Below, piece after piece: positions 17,308 through 25,293 of a stretch of DNA of 40,232 bases (position 1 is its first letter; every line of letters begins with the position of its first letter). The notes under the pieces were generated by a model. That model ran no database searches. It had not been told where the DNA came from and worked only from the letters and a program-made list of their open reading frames with translations. The DNA is taken from positions 1 through 40,232 of the forward strand of contig JAIRWL010000026.1 in assembly GCA_031268935.1 (NCBI GenBank), written 5' to 3'. Both the position numbers and the translations under genes were made by a program. The stretch is from Holosporales bacterium (GTDB lineage: Bacteria > Pseudomonadota > Alphaproteobacteria > RUG11792).

Positions 17308-19959
17308 GTGGATTTCATGGAAAAAAGGGATAACATCACTGCAATCCAAATCGAAGATGAAATGCGGAGGTCGTACCTCGATTATGCAATGAGCGTTATC
17401 GTATCTCGTGCTCTTCCGGATGTGCGAGATGGCTTAAAACCCGTTCATAGGCGTATTCTGTACGCAATGAATGAAACTGGGAATCACTACAACAAACCAT
17501 ACAGAAAATCGATGCGCGTGGTTGGAGAGGTGCTCGGAAAGTATCATCCTCATGGAGATGCAGCCGTATATGCGACGATGGTCCGTTTGGCCCAAGATTT
17601 CAGTTTAAGAGTCCCATTAGTGGATGGGCAGGGTAACTTCGGATCCATGGACGGAGATTCGGCTGCGGCGGCTCGTTATACCGAAGCTCGAATGTCGGAA
17701 ATGGCTCATGAGCTAGTAGCCGATATTGATGATGATACCGTCAATTTTAGACCGAATTATGATAATACCGTAGAAGAACCCACGGTTTTGCCAGCCAAAT
17801 TCCCAAATCTTCTAATTAATGGCGCTGGAGGAATTGCCGTAGGGATGGCAACCTATATTCCGACTCATAACCTTGGTGAAGTTATTGATGCATGTTGCGC
17901 AATTATCGATAACCCTGATATTACACCCGATGAATTAATGCAAAATTACATTCCTGGACCAGATTTCCCAACCGGAGGGATTGTTATGGGTAATTCCGGA
18001 ATCAGATCGGCCTTCAACACCGGCAGAGGGTCAGTCGTTGTGCGCTCGAAAACGAGTATTACCAATTCTGGCGGCAGAGAAGCAATTATCGTTCACGAAA
18101 TACCATATCAAATCAATAAAGCAAAGTTAGTTGAAAAGATCGCGGAACTCGTGAAAGACAAAACAGTTGAAGGAATCAGTGATATCCGCGATGAATCAAA
18201 TAAAGATGGGGTAAGGATCGTTATAGAGCTTAAAAAAGATGCAATTGGGGAAGTTATTTTAAATCAACTTTTTAAATTCACGCCGATGCAAACTAGTTTT
18301 GGTTACAATATGCTGGCCCTCGTTAAGAATAAACCAGTAAGACTTTCTCTTAAAGGCATAATAGATAACTTTATCGAATTTAGACAAGAAGTAATTGTAA
18401 GACGAAGCAAATTTAATCTCAAAAAAGCGAGAGAAAAGGCTCACGTTTTATTAGGGTTTGCTATAGCGATCTCTAATATCGATAAAATTATCGAAATAAT
18501 TCGTTCGGCGATCGATAGGCAAGAGGCTAGAGAGAAATTGATGGCCGAGATTTTTGATGCGCGGGAAATCCTACCGATGCTAGAGCTTGTTGATGGGAAA
18601 CAGGAAGATGCCGCATCTTACAGATTAACTGAAGCTCAGACCAACGCAATTCTGGATTTGAGATTACACAAATTGACTGGATTGGAGCGCGATAAAATCC
18701 GAAGCGATTTGACCGATGTCGTATCGCAAATTGGTGACTTGCTTGCAATTTTAGGATCGAAAGAAAGAATCATTGAGATTATCAAGAATGAACTTCAAGA
18801 AATTAAAAGAAAATTCAATACTCCTAGACTTACGCAAATCGAACAAACTTTCGAAACTTTTGAAGACGAGGACCTTATTCAGAGAGAGGATATGGTCGTA
18901 ACGTACACACTGGAAGGATATGTCAAGCGAGTCCCACTATCTACCTACAGAGCTCAAAAACGTGGTGGCCGGGGAAGAAACGGAATGAGCATTAAGGATG
19001 AGGATACGGTTAAGGAAGTCATTATCGCCAACACTCACGATGAAATTCTATTCTTTTCATCTATTGGAAAAGTTTACAAGATGAAGATCTATAGACTACC
19101 GATGGGCCTACCGACGGCTAAAGGTCGTTCTTTGGTTAATCTCTTACCCGTCGAAGAAAACGAAGCCATTTCGACCATATTAGTTGTGAAAAAAGATGAA
19201 TCTTTAGGATTTAAGACGTTAACTTTCTCGACTTCATTTGGAAACATTCGAAGGAATAAGTTTGAAGATTTTGCGAGCATTCAGGCAAATGGGAAAAGAG
19301 CCATCAATCTGGATGAGGGAGAAAAGTTAATCAGTGTCGCCCTCACTGGACCTGAGGATGATATTTTCATCTCTACGAGGAATGGAATATGCAATCGCTT
19401 TCCAGTTAACGATGTCAGAATCTTCGTTGGAAGGGCATCGAATGGAGTGCGTGGTATAAGGCTCAAGGATAAAGATGCAGTAATTTCTATGGCTATTCTC
19501 GATAAATGGGATGTAGAAAACATAGACGAAAGAGAAATGTACCTGAAAAATTCGGGAGATTTCAGGCGATCTGTTGACAAAATTTCTGGCGCTCTGCTTG
19601 AAGATAGAATGACAACCTTAGCCAAGAATGAAAAATTTATATTAACTGTGACTGAAAATGGATTCGGAAAGGTGTCCTCTTTCTATGAATATCGATCGAC
19701 AAGTCGGGGGACTCAGGGATTTACGAACATAGCAATCAATGAAAAAAACGGAAAGGTTGTTGCTTCGTTTTCTGTGTCTCTCGATACTCATATCATGCTA
19801 ATCACTAATCTCGGCAGGATAATGCGATGCAGCGTCCGTGATATTAGGATCACTCATCGTGTAGCTCAAGGAGTTATCATCTTGCGCCTAAATGACGGAG
19901 AAATTATAACTTCGGTTTCTACTGTTAATGAAACACCGGAAGAAAATGCCGAAATATAA
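17308..19959 (+). CDS. gyrA: DNA gyrase subunit A
   Basis: The 883-residue breakage-reunion subunit of gyrase. The catalytic Tyr124 lies in AARYTEARM. The DNA gate region HPHGDAAVYATMVRLAQ, the FGSMDGDSAA stretch and the GyrA box QKRGGRG (DNA wrapping) identify gyrase rather than topoisomerase IV. The six-bladed C-terminal beta-pinwheel is complete and the acidic tail is short. In the quinolone-contact helix, the residues equivalent to E. coli Ser83 and Asp87 are both alanine (Ala85 and Ala89 here). The start is GTG; the ATG at codon 4 is an alternative. lpxB begins inside the last codons. Confidence 0.97.
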   Translation: MDFMEKRDNITAIQIEDEMRRSYLDYAMSVIVSRALPDVRDGLKPVHRRILYAMNETGNHYNKPYRKSMRVVGEVLGKYHPHGDAAVYATMVRLAQDFSLRVPLVDGQGNFGSMDGDSAAAARYTEARMSEMAHELVADIDDDTVNFRPNYDNTVEEPTVLPAKFPNLLINGAGGIAVGMATYIPTHNLGEVIDACCAIIDNPDITPDELMQNYIPGPDFPTGGIVMGNSGIRSAFNTGRGSVVVRSKTSITNSGGREAIIVHEIPYQINKAKLVEKIAELVKDKTVEGISDIRDESNKDGVRIVIELKKDAIGEVILNQLFKFTPMQTSFGYNMLALVKNKPVRLSLKGIIDNFIEFRQEVIVRRSKFNLKKAREKAHVLLGFAIAISNIDKIIEIIRSAIDRQEAREKLMAEIFDAREILPMLELVDGKQEDAASYRLTEAQTNAILDLRLHKLTGLERDKIRSDLTDVVSQIGDLLAILGSKERIIEIIKNELQEIKRKFNTPRLTQIEQTFETFEDEDLIQREDMVVTYTLEGYVKRVPLSTYRAQKRGGRGRNGMSIKDEDTVKEVIIANTHDEILFFSSIGKVYKMKIYRLPMGLPTAKGRSLVNLLPVEENEAISTILVVKKDESLGFKTLTFSTSFGNIRRNKFEDFASIQANGKRAINLDEGEKLISVALTGPEDDIFISTRNGICNRFPVNDVRIFVGRASNGVRGIRLKDKDAVISMAILDKWDVENIDEREMYLKNSGDFRRSVDKISGALLEDRMTTLAKNEKFILTVTENGFGKVSSFYEYRSTSRGTQGFTNIAINEKNGKVVASFSVSLDTHIMLITNLGRIMRCSVRDIRITHRVAQGVIILRLNDGEIITSVSTVNETPEENAEI

Positions 19960-21064
19960 CAATAAGCAATGGAAGATTTATATAATAGCCGGAGAACCGT
20001 CAGGAGATGCTATCGGGGCGAGTGTTCTGCGAGAATTGAATAAAGAGCATGGCGTCACTATTACTGGCGTTGGCGGTTATCAGATGGCCAAGGAGGGGCT
20101 CAAAAGTCTTTTTGATATTAAAAAAATTGCAGTTGGAGGGATTTTTGAGATTATTCCTCACATCTTACGGATAATAAAACTAATAAAACTGACGGCTTGC
20201 GACATCGTAAGGCACTCTCCCGATGTCATACTAACCATCGATTCACCTGGATTTTGCTTCCGTGTGATCAAAAAAATTCAAAAATTACGACCCCAAACGA
20301 AGACCATTCATCTGGTTGCTCCGAGTGTATGGGCATGGAGACCGAAACGTGCAAAAAAATTATCGAAACTATATGATGAATTATTAACTCTATTCGATTT
20401 CGAACCGCAATATTTTCAAAAATACGGACTAAAAACAGAGTGCGTGGGTCACCCACTAGCCGAAGAAATTGTGGGAGAGATTACGGACTCTAAAGATGAT
20501 GTATTCCTCCTCATTCCGGGAAGTCGAGCTCAGGAAATCAAAACCTTGCTACCAATTTTCCTGAAATTCTCAGATTACTACAATTCAGATGAATCCAAAC
20601 CGCGAAGGTGCATCATACCGACTTTACCGCATTTGATTCCGCTGATCTCGAAAATGATAGGAATTAGAAATATAGAAATAGTTTCCGAAGATGCTCAGAA
20701 AAATGAGCTATATCACAGGGCGAGCCTCGCGATAGCGGCTAGCGGGACCGCGACTCTCCAATTAGCTCTCTCTGGATGTCCAATGATAGTTTGTTATAAA
20801 TTGAATAATTTTACATACAATATCATTAAAAAGGTTGTAAAGATAAAATATATTTCTCTCGTCAATATCATTTTGGATAAAGAAGTAGTTCCAGAATTGA
20901 TCCAACACGCCTGTAATGTAGAGATGATTCATCAGGCAGAGAAAGCAATAGATATCGCCAACCAGAGATATAATTTTAAAATACTCAGAGAAAAAATGAA
21001 AATAGAAAAGAAAAGCCCGGTTAGTAATATAATCAAAAAAATAATAAATTTAATAATCGAATAA
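19946..21064 (+). CDS. lpxB: Lipid-A-disaccharide synthase
   Basis: A 372-residue GT19 glycosyltransferase that joins UDP-2,3-diacylglucosamine and lipid X to make the lipid A disaccharide at the inner membrane face. Diagnostic stretches are IIAGEPSGD near the N-terminus, GVGGYQM, TIDSPGFCFR, LVAPSVWAWRPKRAK, CVGHPLAEE, the UDP-site GSRAQEIKTLLP, and SGTATLQLALSGCPM. The start is set at MPKYNNK with GGAAG five bases upstream; an in-frame ATG six codons earlier also exists. It overlaps gyrA by 14 bases, so the two are probably cotranscribed. It shows that the cell keeps LPS, unlike Ehrlichia and Anaplasma. No other lpx gene is nearby. Confidence 0.96.
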   Translation: MPKYNNKQWKIYIIAGEPSGDAIGASVLRELNKEHGVTITGVGGYQMAKEGLKSLFDIKKIAVGGIFEIIPHILRIIKLIKLTACDIVRHSPDVILTIDSPGFCFRVIKKIQKLRPQTKTIHLVAPSVWAWRPKRAKKLSKLYDELLTLFDFEPQYFQKYGLKTECVGHPLAEEIVGEITDSKDDVFLLIPGSRAQEIKTLLPIFLKFSDYYNSDESKPRRCIIPTLPHLIPLISKMIGIRNIEIVSEDAQKNELYHRASLAIAASGTATLQLALSGCPMIVCYKLNNFTYNIIKKVVKIKYISLVNIILDKEVVPELIQHACNVEMIHQAEKAIDIANQRYNFKILREKMKIEKKSPVSNIIKKIINLIIE

Positions 21065-21267
21065 ATTTCACATATTAAAACATTTTTTTTAATACAAAAA
21101 CACCAAAGAAGAGAGTGACGTTAATGCAACACACCAAGATAATTCGAAGGAGTAGATTATTAAAATTTCGATGATTTAGGCGTGAAATAGGTATATACTT
21201 AGTGGGGTGAGGAACTGCACTTAGATATTATGAGTGGTAGTGATTAGGTTTTTTGGAGAGGGTAAAA

Positions 21268-21654
21268 ATGAATAAAATTAGTATGTATTCGGTGATCGTA
21301 TCACTCCTTACTGGGTTTGTAGCCGCCTCAGATGAGGTGAGTACTCCGCCTGAAGGAGAGGCCCCAGTCGTTGCTCCGGGCACAGACCAGGACACAGGGG
21401 AGGTGACCTCTGATCCCTCGAGTCCTAAGTCTGATCCCGCGGAGCCTAAGAAGGATACAAGGAAGAAGAAAAAGAAGGGTAAGCTACACCGCAAAGATAA
21501 ATCATCAAAGATCAAAGGGAGGGGGGATGGTTGTGCCGATGCACTGAACGCTGGAGGACCCACTCCAGAAGACCCGCCTGCGGCACCCGAGCCTGAGTCA
21601 GCCGGAGGTTCGTCCGATGCGAAGCAGCCTCCTAGTGACGAGTCTGATTCCTAG
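21268..21654 (+). CDS. Small secreted low-complexity protein with Lys-rich tract
   Basis: A 128-residue protein, not recognised. A signal peptide (MNKISMYSVIVSLLTGFVAA) precedes a wholly disordered mature part with three zones. An acidic Pro/Glu/Asp stretch (about residues 21-62) comes first. A lysine-rich block (KKKKKGK, then HRKDKSSKIKGRG, about 63-88) follows. An acidic Pro/Ser/Glu tail (about 92-128) contains one cysteine at the junction. The ATG at 21268 is preceded by GGAGAGGG at ideal distance, which decides the start over an in-frame TTG five codons earlier. A TATACT lies about 70 bases upstream. GC content is far above that of the flanking lpxB. The pattern resembles the tail of the 4908 protein. 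Function unknown; an exported protein that binds polyanions is one guess. Confidence 0.7.
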   Translation: MNKISMYSVIVSLLTGFVAASDEVSTPPEGEAPVVAPGTDQDTGEVTSDPSSPKSDPAEPKKDTRKKKKKGKLHRKDKSSKIKGRGDGCADALNAGGPTPEDPPAAPEPESAGGSSDAKQPPSDESDS

Positions 21655-21683
21655 TTCGAACCCGCCTTCAGAATTCAACTTAG

Positions 21684-21716
21684 CGAGCTCTTTGTTGCGT
21701 TGTCAGCGGGAGCTCG
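21684..21716 (+). terminator. Possible weak terminator hairpin
   Basis: CGAGCTC (21684-21690) and GAGCTCG (21710-21716) can pair in a 7-bp stem around a 19-base loop, followed by a T-rich stretch. It lies about 30 bases after the preceding stop. The long loop makes it a weak candidate. Confidence 0.3.
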
Positions 21717-21820
21717 TATTCGTTTCTTTATTATTAGCGTAATGTTCTCTTGCTCTTCGTCTGAATCGTTGATTACTATGGGATGCTTTTGCAAATAGAC
21801 TAAGTCTATACTATGTGAGA

Positions 21821-21835
21821 TTAACCAATAATTAA
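21821..21835. promoter_or_regulatory. Possible CtrA-binding box
   Basis: TTAACCAATAATTAA is TTAA-N7-TTAA, and its TTAACCA start is close to the CtrA consensus. It lies 63 bases upstream of the secreted-protein ATG at 21898. It is the second such box in front of a secreted-protein gene in this window. Confidence 0.4.
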
Positions 21836-21897
21836 TATTTCTAAGATACAATGAAGATCAAATAGAGAGTATCTACAGTTAAGGGATGGAGATTGTA

Positions 21898-22338
21898 ATG
21901 AATCTAGCACGGAAGGTATGTATACTATGGGGATTGCTAGCACTATTTGCGACCCAGACTCCTGTAGATTCGGCTACTCCTACGAGTCCCCCGTCTCCGA
22001 ATCCTTTAGTGGTCCATGCCGGGCCGGGAGCTTCGGGACGAAATGATGCTTTGTCCAAAGCCCTCCAAACTACTGAGATTGCAGTGCATCAGGTACTCGG
22101 TATGGCACATGATTTCAGTGAAATTTTGCGAAAACTGGGTATATTGCTTGTGCTACGCTCTGATGGACGAGTTAGCTTGCTCAACAAGCAGGACCTGAAA
22201 GAGACAGTGGCTAGTAGCCGCGAGTCCGCGGAGAATTTTTGGAAGCATGTCGCTACCGCCAAGGACTTTGAACGGAGAAAACGATTGATGGCATCTGTTC
22301 TCGCGATGTTAGCCCAGCTAGCCGCAGCGCGTAAGTAG
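21898..22338 (+). CDS. Small secreted helical protein of unknown function
   Basis: A 146-residue protein, not recognised. The signal peptide has a short basic start (MNLARK), a hydrophobic core (VCILWGLLALFATQ) and a likely cleavage after VDSA. A Pro/Ser-rich spacer (TPTSPPSPNP) comes next. About 100 residues of amphipathic helix follow, including a hydrophobic EILRKLGILLVLR segment, and the protein ends in MLAQLAAARK. The start at 21898 is chosen because GGAG lies seven bases upstream; an in-frame ATG four codons earlier has no such site. A TTAA-N7-TTAA box lies upstream. Its stop codon is the first base triplet of the left copy of a duplicated non-coding segment. Confidence 0.65.
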   Translation: MNLARKVCILWGLLALFATQTPVDSATPTSPPSPNPLVVHAGPGASGRNDALSKALQTTEIAVHQVLGMAHDFSEILRKLGILLVLRSDGRVSLLNKQDLKETVASSRESAENFWKHVATAKDFERRKRLMASVLAMLAQLAAARK

Positions 22339-22419
22339 CTTCTTTTTCATTAGCTCATGTCTCCCCGTCTCTCTCATCTTATCCGGGCCCCTTATTCGGT
22401 GGCGTCTGGAGCCAGCCCT
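22336..22419 (+). repeat. Direct repeat, left copy
   Basis: This copy begins at the stop codon of the preceding gene (TAGCTTCTTTTT) and ends at GGCGTCTGGAGCCAGCCCT. It matches 22503-22595 at both ends, with a more variable middle around the shared TCCGGGCCCC. About ten extra bases near the end of the right copy account for the length difference. Confidence 0.8.
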
Positions 22420-22502
22420 GCCCTGAAGGGAGTCAGGTGCCCCCCTGTTCGTGTCCTATGAACAACCATCCATCCCCTACCCATCTAGACTCACCGCTTG
22501 GT

Positions 22503-22595
22503 TAGCTTCTTTTTTATTAGATCATGACTCCCCGGGTCACTTATCTTTTCCGGGCCCCCAGGCGATGTCCTCTCGATGGCGTCTGGAGCCAGCCC
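22503..22595 (+). repeat. Direct repeat, right copy
   Basis: TAGCTTCTTTTTTATTAG through GGCGTCTGGAGCCAGCCCT, repeating the 3' flank of the secreted-protein gene. The weak resemblance extends a dozen bases further left. It may therefore be the remaining 3' flank of a lost paralogue of that gene. No coding remnant was recognised in 22420-22502. Confidence 0.8.
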
Positions 22596-22898
22596 TTCCC
22601 CGTTTTGATCAAGGTTAATAAGAGTGAATCTGCTGCTTGTGGCCTCTGAGTTCTCTCACCGAAGTGCCCGATTAAATAATTTAAAGAGATTTTTCTACTA
22701 TGTTGAGAATTGAGGCCTAGAGACTCTAAGAGCCCAACCCCCTCTTTTCTATTTGTAATTACGGGCGAATACTATTTTTTAGATGCTAATTTATTTGCAA
22801 AATTGCATCAAATGTATTTCTTGCCTCTTTGGGGATTCAAGGTATATCTTTTATACATGCTTTTCTGGGTAGTTTGAAATTTCTCTCTTTAGGTCGCG
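22596..22898. other. Non-coding stretch with possible promoter
   Basis: No gene or stable hairpin was recognised. TTGCCT near 22822 followed 16 bases later by TATATC could be a promoter for the gene at 22899, but both boxes are weak. Confidence 0.3.
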
Positions 22899-23561
22899 AT
22901 GAATGTTAAGTGCCCCTATTGTGGCTGCAATTACGAGATAAGATCTGATGTTTTAAAAGATCCGATCGGAAACGATAAATTGGGTTACGGATGGTGGCTT
23001 AGGTGTTTTAAATGCCAAAAAAAGTGGTGGCTTAAAAAATCGAATGTTGAAATCGCAATGGAAAAATCGATTAAAGTGGATAGGCGCGATAAGATCGCGA
23101 GAATATCTAAATTGTCTGGCAAAAGAGCTAATCAGGCTAAGAAAATTAAAACCGTAAGATTCATTAATTACTTTCTGTTCCTCGCGCTAATAATGGCGGC
23201 GATCATAGTTTTTTATCACAGAGACGTTTTTACTGGATATTTAATGGATAGAGCAAAACGTTTATCGAAGAATACTTACAAAGATATTACGATGAATGAT
23301 GTACAATACAATGTATTACAATCTGCCGATGGGCATGGTTTTAGGGTTTCCGTAACTGGCATTATCAAAAATGAAAATAATTCTATTACAAAATTGCAAG
23401 GTGTGAAGATTACTGTATTCGATGGGCAAAATGAAGTAAAGTCATGGAATGCGGCATTACAATGCGGTTATGTAGTACCAAAAGATAGTTTGCATTTCTC
23501 GACCGAGGATACGATCGAGAAAATGCCAGACGATATGAGGGTAGAGGTCTCAGTTTTTTGA
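22899..23561 (+). CDS. Zinc-ribbon membrane protein (MJ0042/DUF3426-type)
   Basis: A 220-residue single-pass protein. An N-terminal zinc ribbon has Cys5/Cys8 (CPYC) and Cys36/Cys39 (CFKC), with the WW-L-RC-K-C spacing of the MJ0042 family. A basic cytoplasmic linker (about 45-85), one membrane helix (YFLFLALIMAAIIVFYH, about 90-107) and a C-terminal extracytoplasmic domain of about 105 residues follow. That domain resembles DUF3426 (VSVTGIIKNENNS, LQGVKITVFDGQNEVKSW). The architecture is common in proteobacteria but no function is established. The stop overlaps the pgpA start by one base, so the two are coupled. Confidence 0.82.
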   Translation: MNVKCPYCGCNYEIRSDVLKDPIGNDKLGYGWWLRCFKCQKKWWLKKSNVEIAMEKSIKVDRRDKIARISKLSGKRANQAKKIKTVRFINYFLFLALIMAAIIVFYHRDVFTGYLMDRAKRLSKNTYKDITMNDVQYNVLQSADGHGFRVSVTGIIKNENNSITKLQGVKITVFDGQNEVKSWNAALQCGYVVPKDSLHFSTEDTIEKMPDDMRVEVSVF

Positions 23562-24127
23562 TGCAAATTTGGAATAAATCTTCTGTGTTGGGCTGCATTT
23601 CTTTTCTAGGCACAGGATTGATTACCAAAAAAATGCCCGGAACGGTTGGCTCGTTTTTTGCCAGTATTACGCTGTTGTTTATTCCGTCTTGGGCGATTCC
23701 ATACCTTTTCATCGTTTTGCTAGTGATTGGTTTACTCGGTTGTTCTGCGTTCTTTAAGCAGCAGAAAAAAGAAGGAGGGATCATCGATAGAGATCCTGGC
23801 TTTATTGTCATTGATGAGGTATGTGGAATCTATTGCTGCGGTATTTTTCTGATGGCCGTAGAATGTATATCTCCAACCGATTTTGCGATAAGTTTTGCCC
23901 TTTTCAGGTTTTTTGACATTTTAAAACCTTGGCCTATAAAGCAAATTGAAGGTTGTTTAAAGAATGGTAAGCCTCTTTTCAGACTGAGTCGCAAAAAAGT
24001 GTATAGAGCTCAGAATCGTAATATCGACGACAAATTGGTAGTTATCGGAATTATGATTGATGATATATTGGCAGCAATTTATGCAAGTCTCGTTCATGCC
24101 GTATATATTTATCTAATATTACGATGA
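23561..24127 (+). CDS. pgpA: Phosphatidylglycerophosphatase A
   Basis: A 188-residue inner-membrane enzyme that dephosphorylates phosphatidylglycerol phosphate to phosphatidylglycerol. Family motifs are in order: GTGLITKKMPGTVGS near the N-terminus, the catalytic-region DPGFIVIDEVCG, FRFFDILKPWPIKQIE, and the C-terminal IDDILAAIYA. About four hydrophobic segments are present. The start is the ATG at 23561 that overlaps the upstream stop (TGATG). The stop overlaps the rodA start (ATGA), so three genes form one translationally coupled unit. Confidence 0.94.
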   Translation: MQIWNKSSVLGCISFLGTGLITKKMPGTVGSFFASITLLFIPSWAIPYLFIVLLVIGLLGCSAFFKQQKKEGGIIDRDPGFIVIDEVCGIYCCGIFLMAVECISPTDFAISFALFRFFDILKPWPIKQIEGCLKNGKPLFRLSRKKVYRAQNRNIDDKLVVIGIMIDDILAAIYASLVHAVYIYLILR

Positions 24128-25227
24128 TCTTTTGGAAGAGATTAAAAAATATTCCGAAATTCCCGTTCATAATAGTGTTTTTTATTCAGATTTTTGCTTT
24201 GATTTTGCTTTATTCGATGAGTTCTGGGCATTTTTTCCCATGGTGTTTCCGACATGTTTGCAGGATTGGGATTGGAATACTAGCGATGTCATTGACCATT
24301 GTCATCAATTCGGATTTCTGGAAAAGACATGCATATTTTCTGTATTCGCTATGTCTTCTAATGTTGATTACCGTTTCGCTTACTGGGAAAATTTCGATGG
24401 GAGCGCAGAGATGGCTTGATTTCTACTTTTTCAATTTTCAGCCATCCGAATTGATGAGAATAATATTAATTATTGCTTTGGCGAAATATTTTTCATTTTT
24501 TTCGACAGAAAATATTCGGAAAATATCATCTTTAATTGCGCCGATATTACTTATTATGGCTCCGATCTTATTCGTTTTGATACAACCAGATCTTGGGACG
24601 GCCATGATTTTCCTTCTGGTAAGCGCATCTATTTTTTTTGTTTGCGGTGTTCAAATTTGGAAATTCGCTGTCGTTATACTGGCTGGAATTGCTACGGCTC
24701 CAATTTTATGGAATTTTCTTCATGAATATCAGAAAAACAGAATTTTAATGTTTCTATCTCCAGAGATAGATCCAAATGGAGCAGGATATCACATCATTCA
24801 ATCTAAAATAGCGCTCGGATCTGGCGGGTTTTGGGGAAAGGGATTGATGAATGGTACACAATGTCAATTAGATTTTTTACCTGAAAAACAGACTGATTTT
24901 ATGTTTGCTACATTGGGGGAAGAACTTGGATTTATAGGATGTTTATTTCTAATGTTTTTGTATTTTCTGCTGCTAATTTATAATTTTTGCGTATTCTTGA
25001 GAGAACGAGGTAAATTCAATCAATTTTTAGTTTTTGGATTAAATGCAATGTTATTTTTTTATATTTTTATTAATGTTGCGATGGTATGCGGGTTACTACC
25101 GGTAGTCGGTATTCCCCTTCCGTTTTTCTCATACGGTGGAAGCGCTCTAATTGTTCTGATGATATGCCAAGGATTGATATTCTCGATTGATATCGAGCAG
25201 AAATATCTAAGTTCGCGCTTCATTTGA
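24124..25227 (+). CDS. rodA: Rod-shape SEDS glycosyltransferase RodA (MrdB)
   Basis: A 367-residue SEDS-family membrane protein that polymerises lipid II into glycan strands during cell elongation, paired with PBP2 (6156). About ten hydrophobic helices are present. SEDS signatures are AQRWLDFYFFNFQPSELMRI, the QPDLGTA stretch, LPEKQTDFMFATLGEELGFIG, and VGIPLPFFSYGGSALI near the C-terminus. The sequence is RodA-like rather than FtsW-like by its length and by the GFWGKGLMNGTQ loop, though separation from FtsW rests on overall resemblance. It starts within the pgpA stop (ATGA overlap). It is about 18 kb from mrdA, whereas these genes are often adjacent. Confidence 0.92.
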   Translation: MIFWKRLKNIPKFPFIIVFFIQIFALILLYSMSSGHFFPWCFRHVCRIGIGILAMSLTIVINSDFWKRHAYFLYSLCLLMLITVSLTGKISMGAQRWLDFYFFNFQPSELMRIILIIALAKYFSFFSTENIRKISSLIAPILLIMAPILFVLIQPDLGTAMIFLLVSASIFFVCGVQIWKFAVVILAGIATAPILWNFLHEYQKNRILMFLSPEIDPNGAGYHIIQSKIALGSGGFWGKGLMNGTQCQLDFLPEKQTDFMFATLGEELGFIGCLFLMFLYFLLLIYNFCVFLRERGKFNQFLVFGLNAMLFFYIFINVAMVCGLLPVVGIPLPFFSYGGSALIVLMICQGLIFSIDIEQKYLSSRFI

Positions 25228-25293
25228 AGAGTGTATTTGATTGTCGGTTCCAGGGAGGTGCATTCTTGATTTTAGGATTGATTATATGAAACA

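Noticed and set aside
17308-19959. ParC (topoisomerase IV) as an alternative to GyrA
   Set aside because: The FGSMDGD stretch and an intact GyrA box QKRGGRG in the C-terminal domain identify gyrase.
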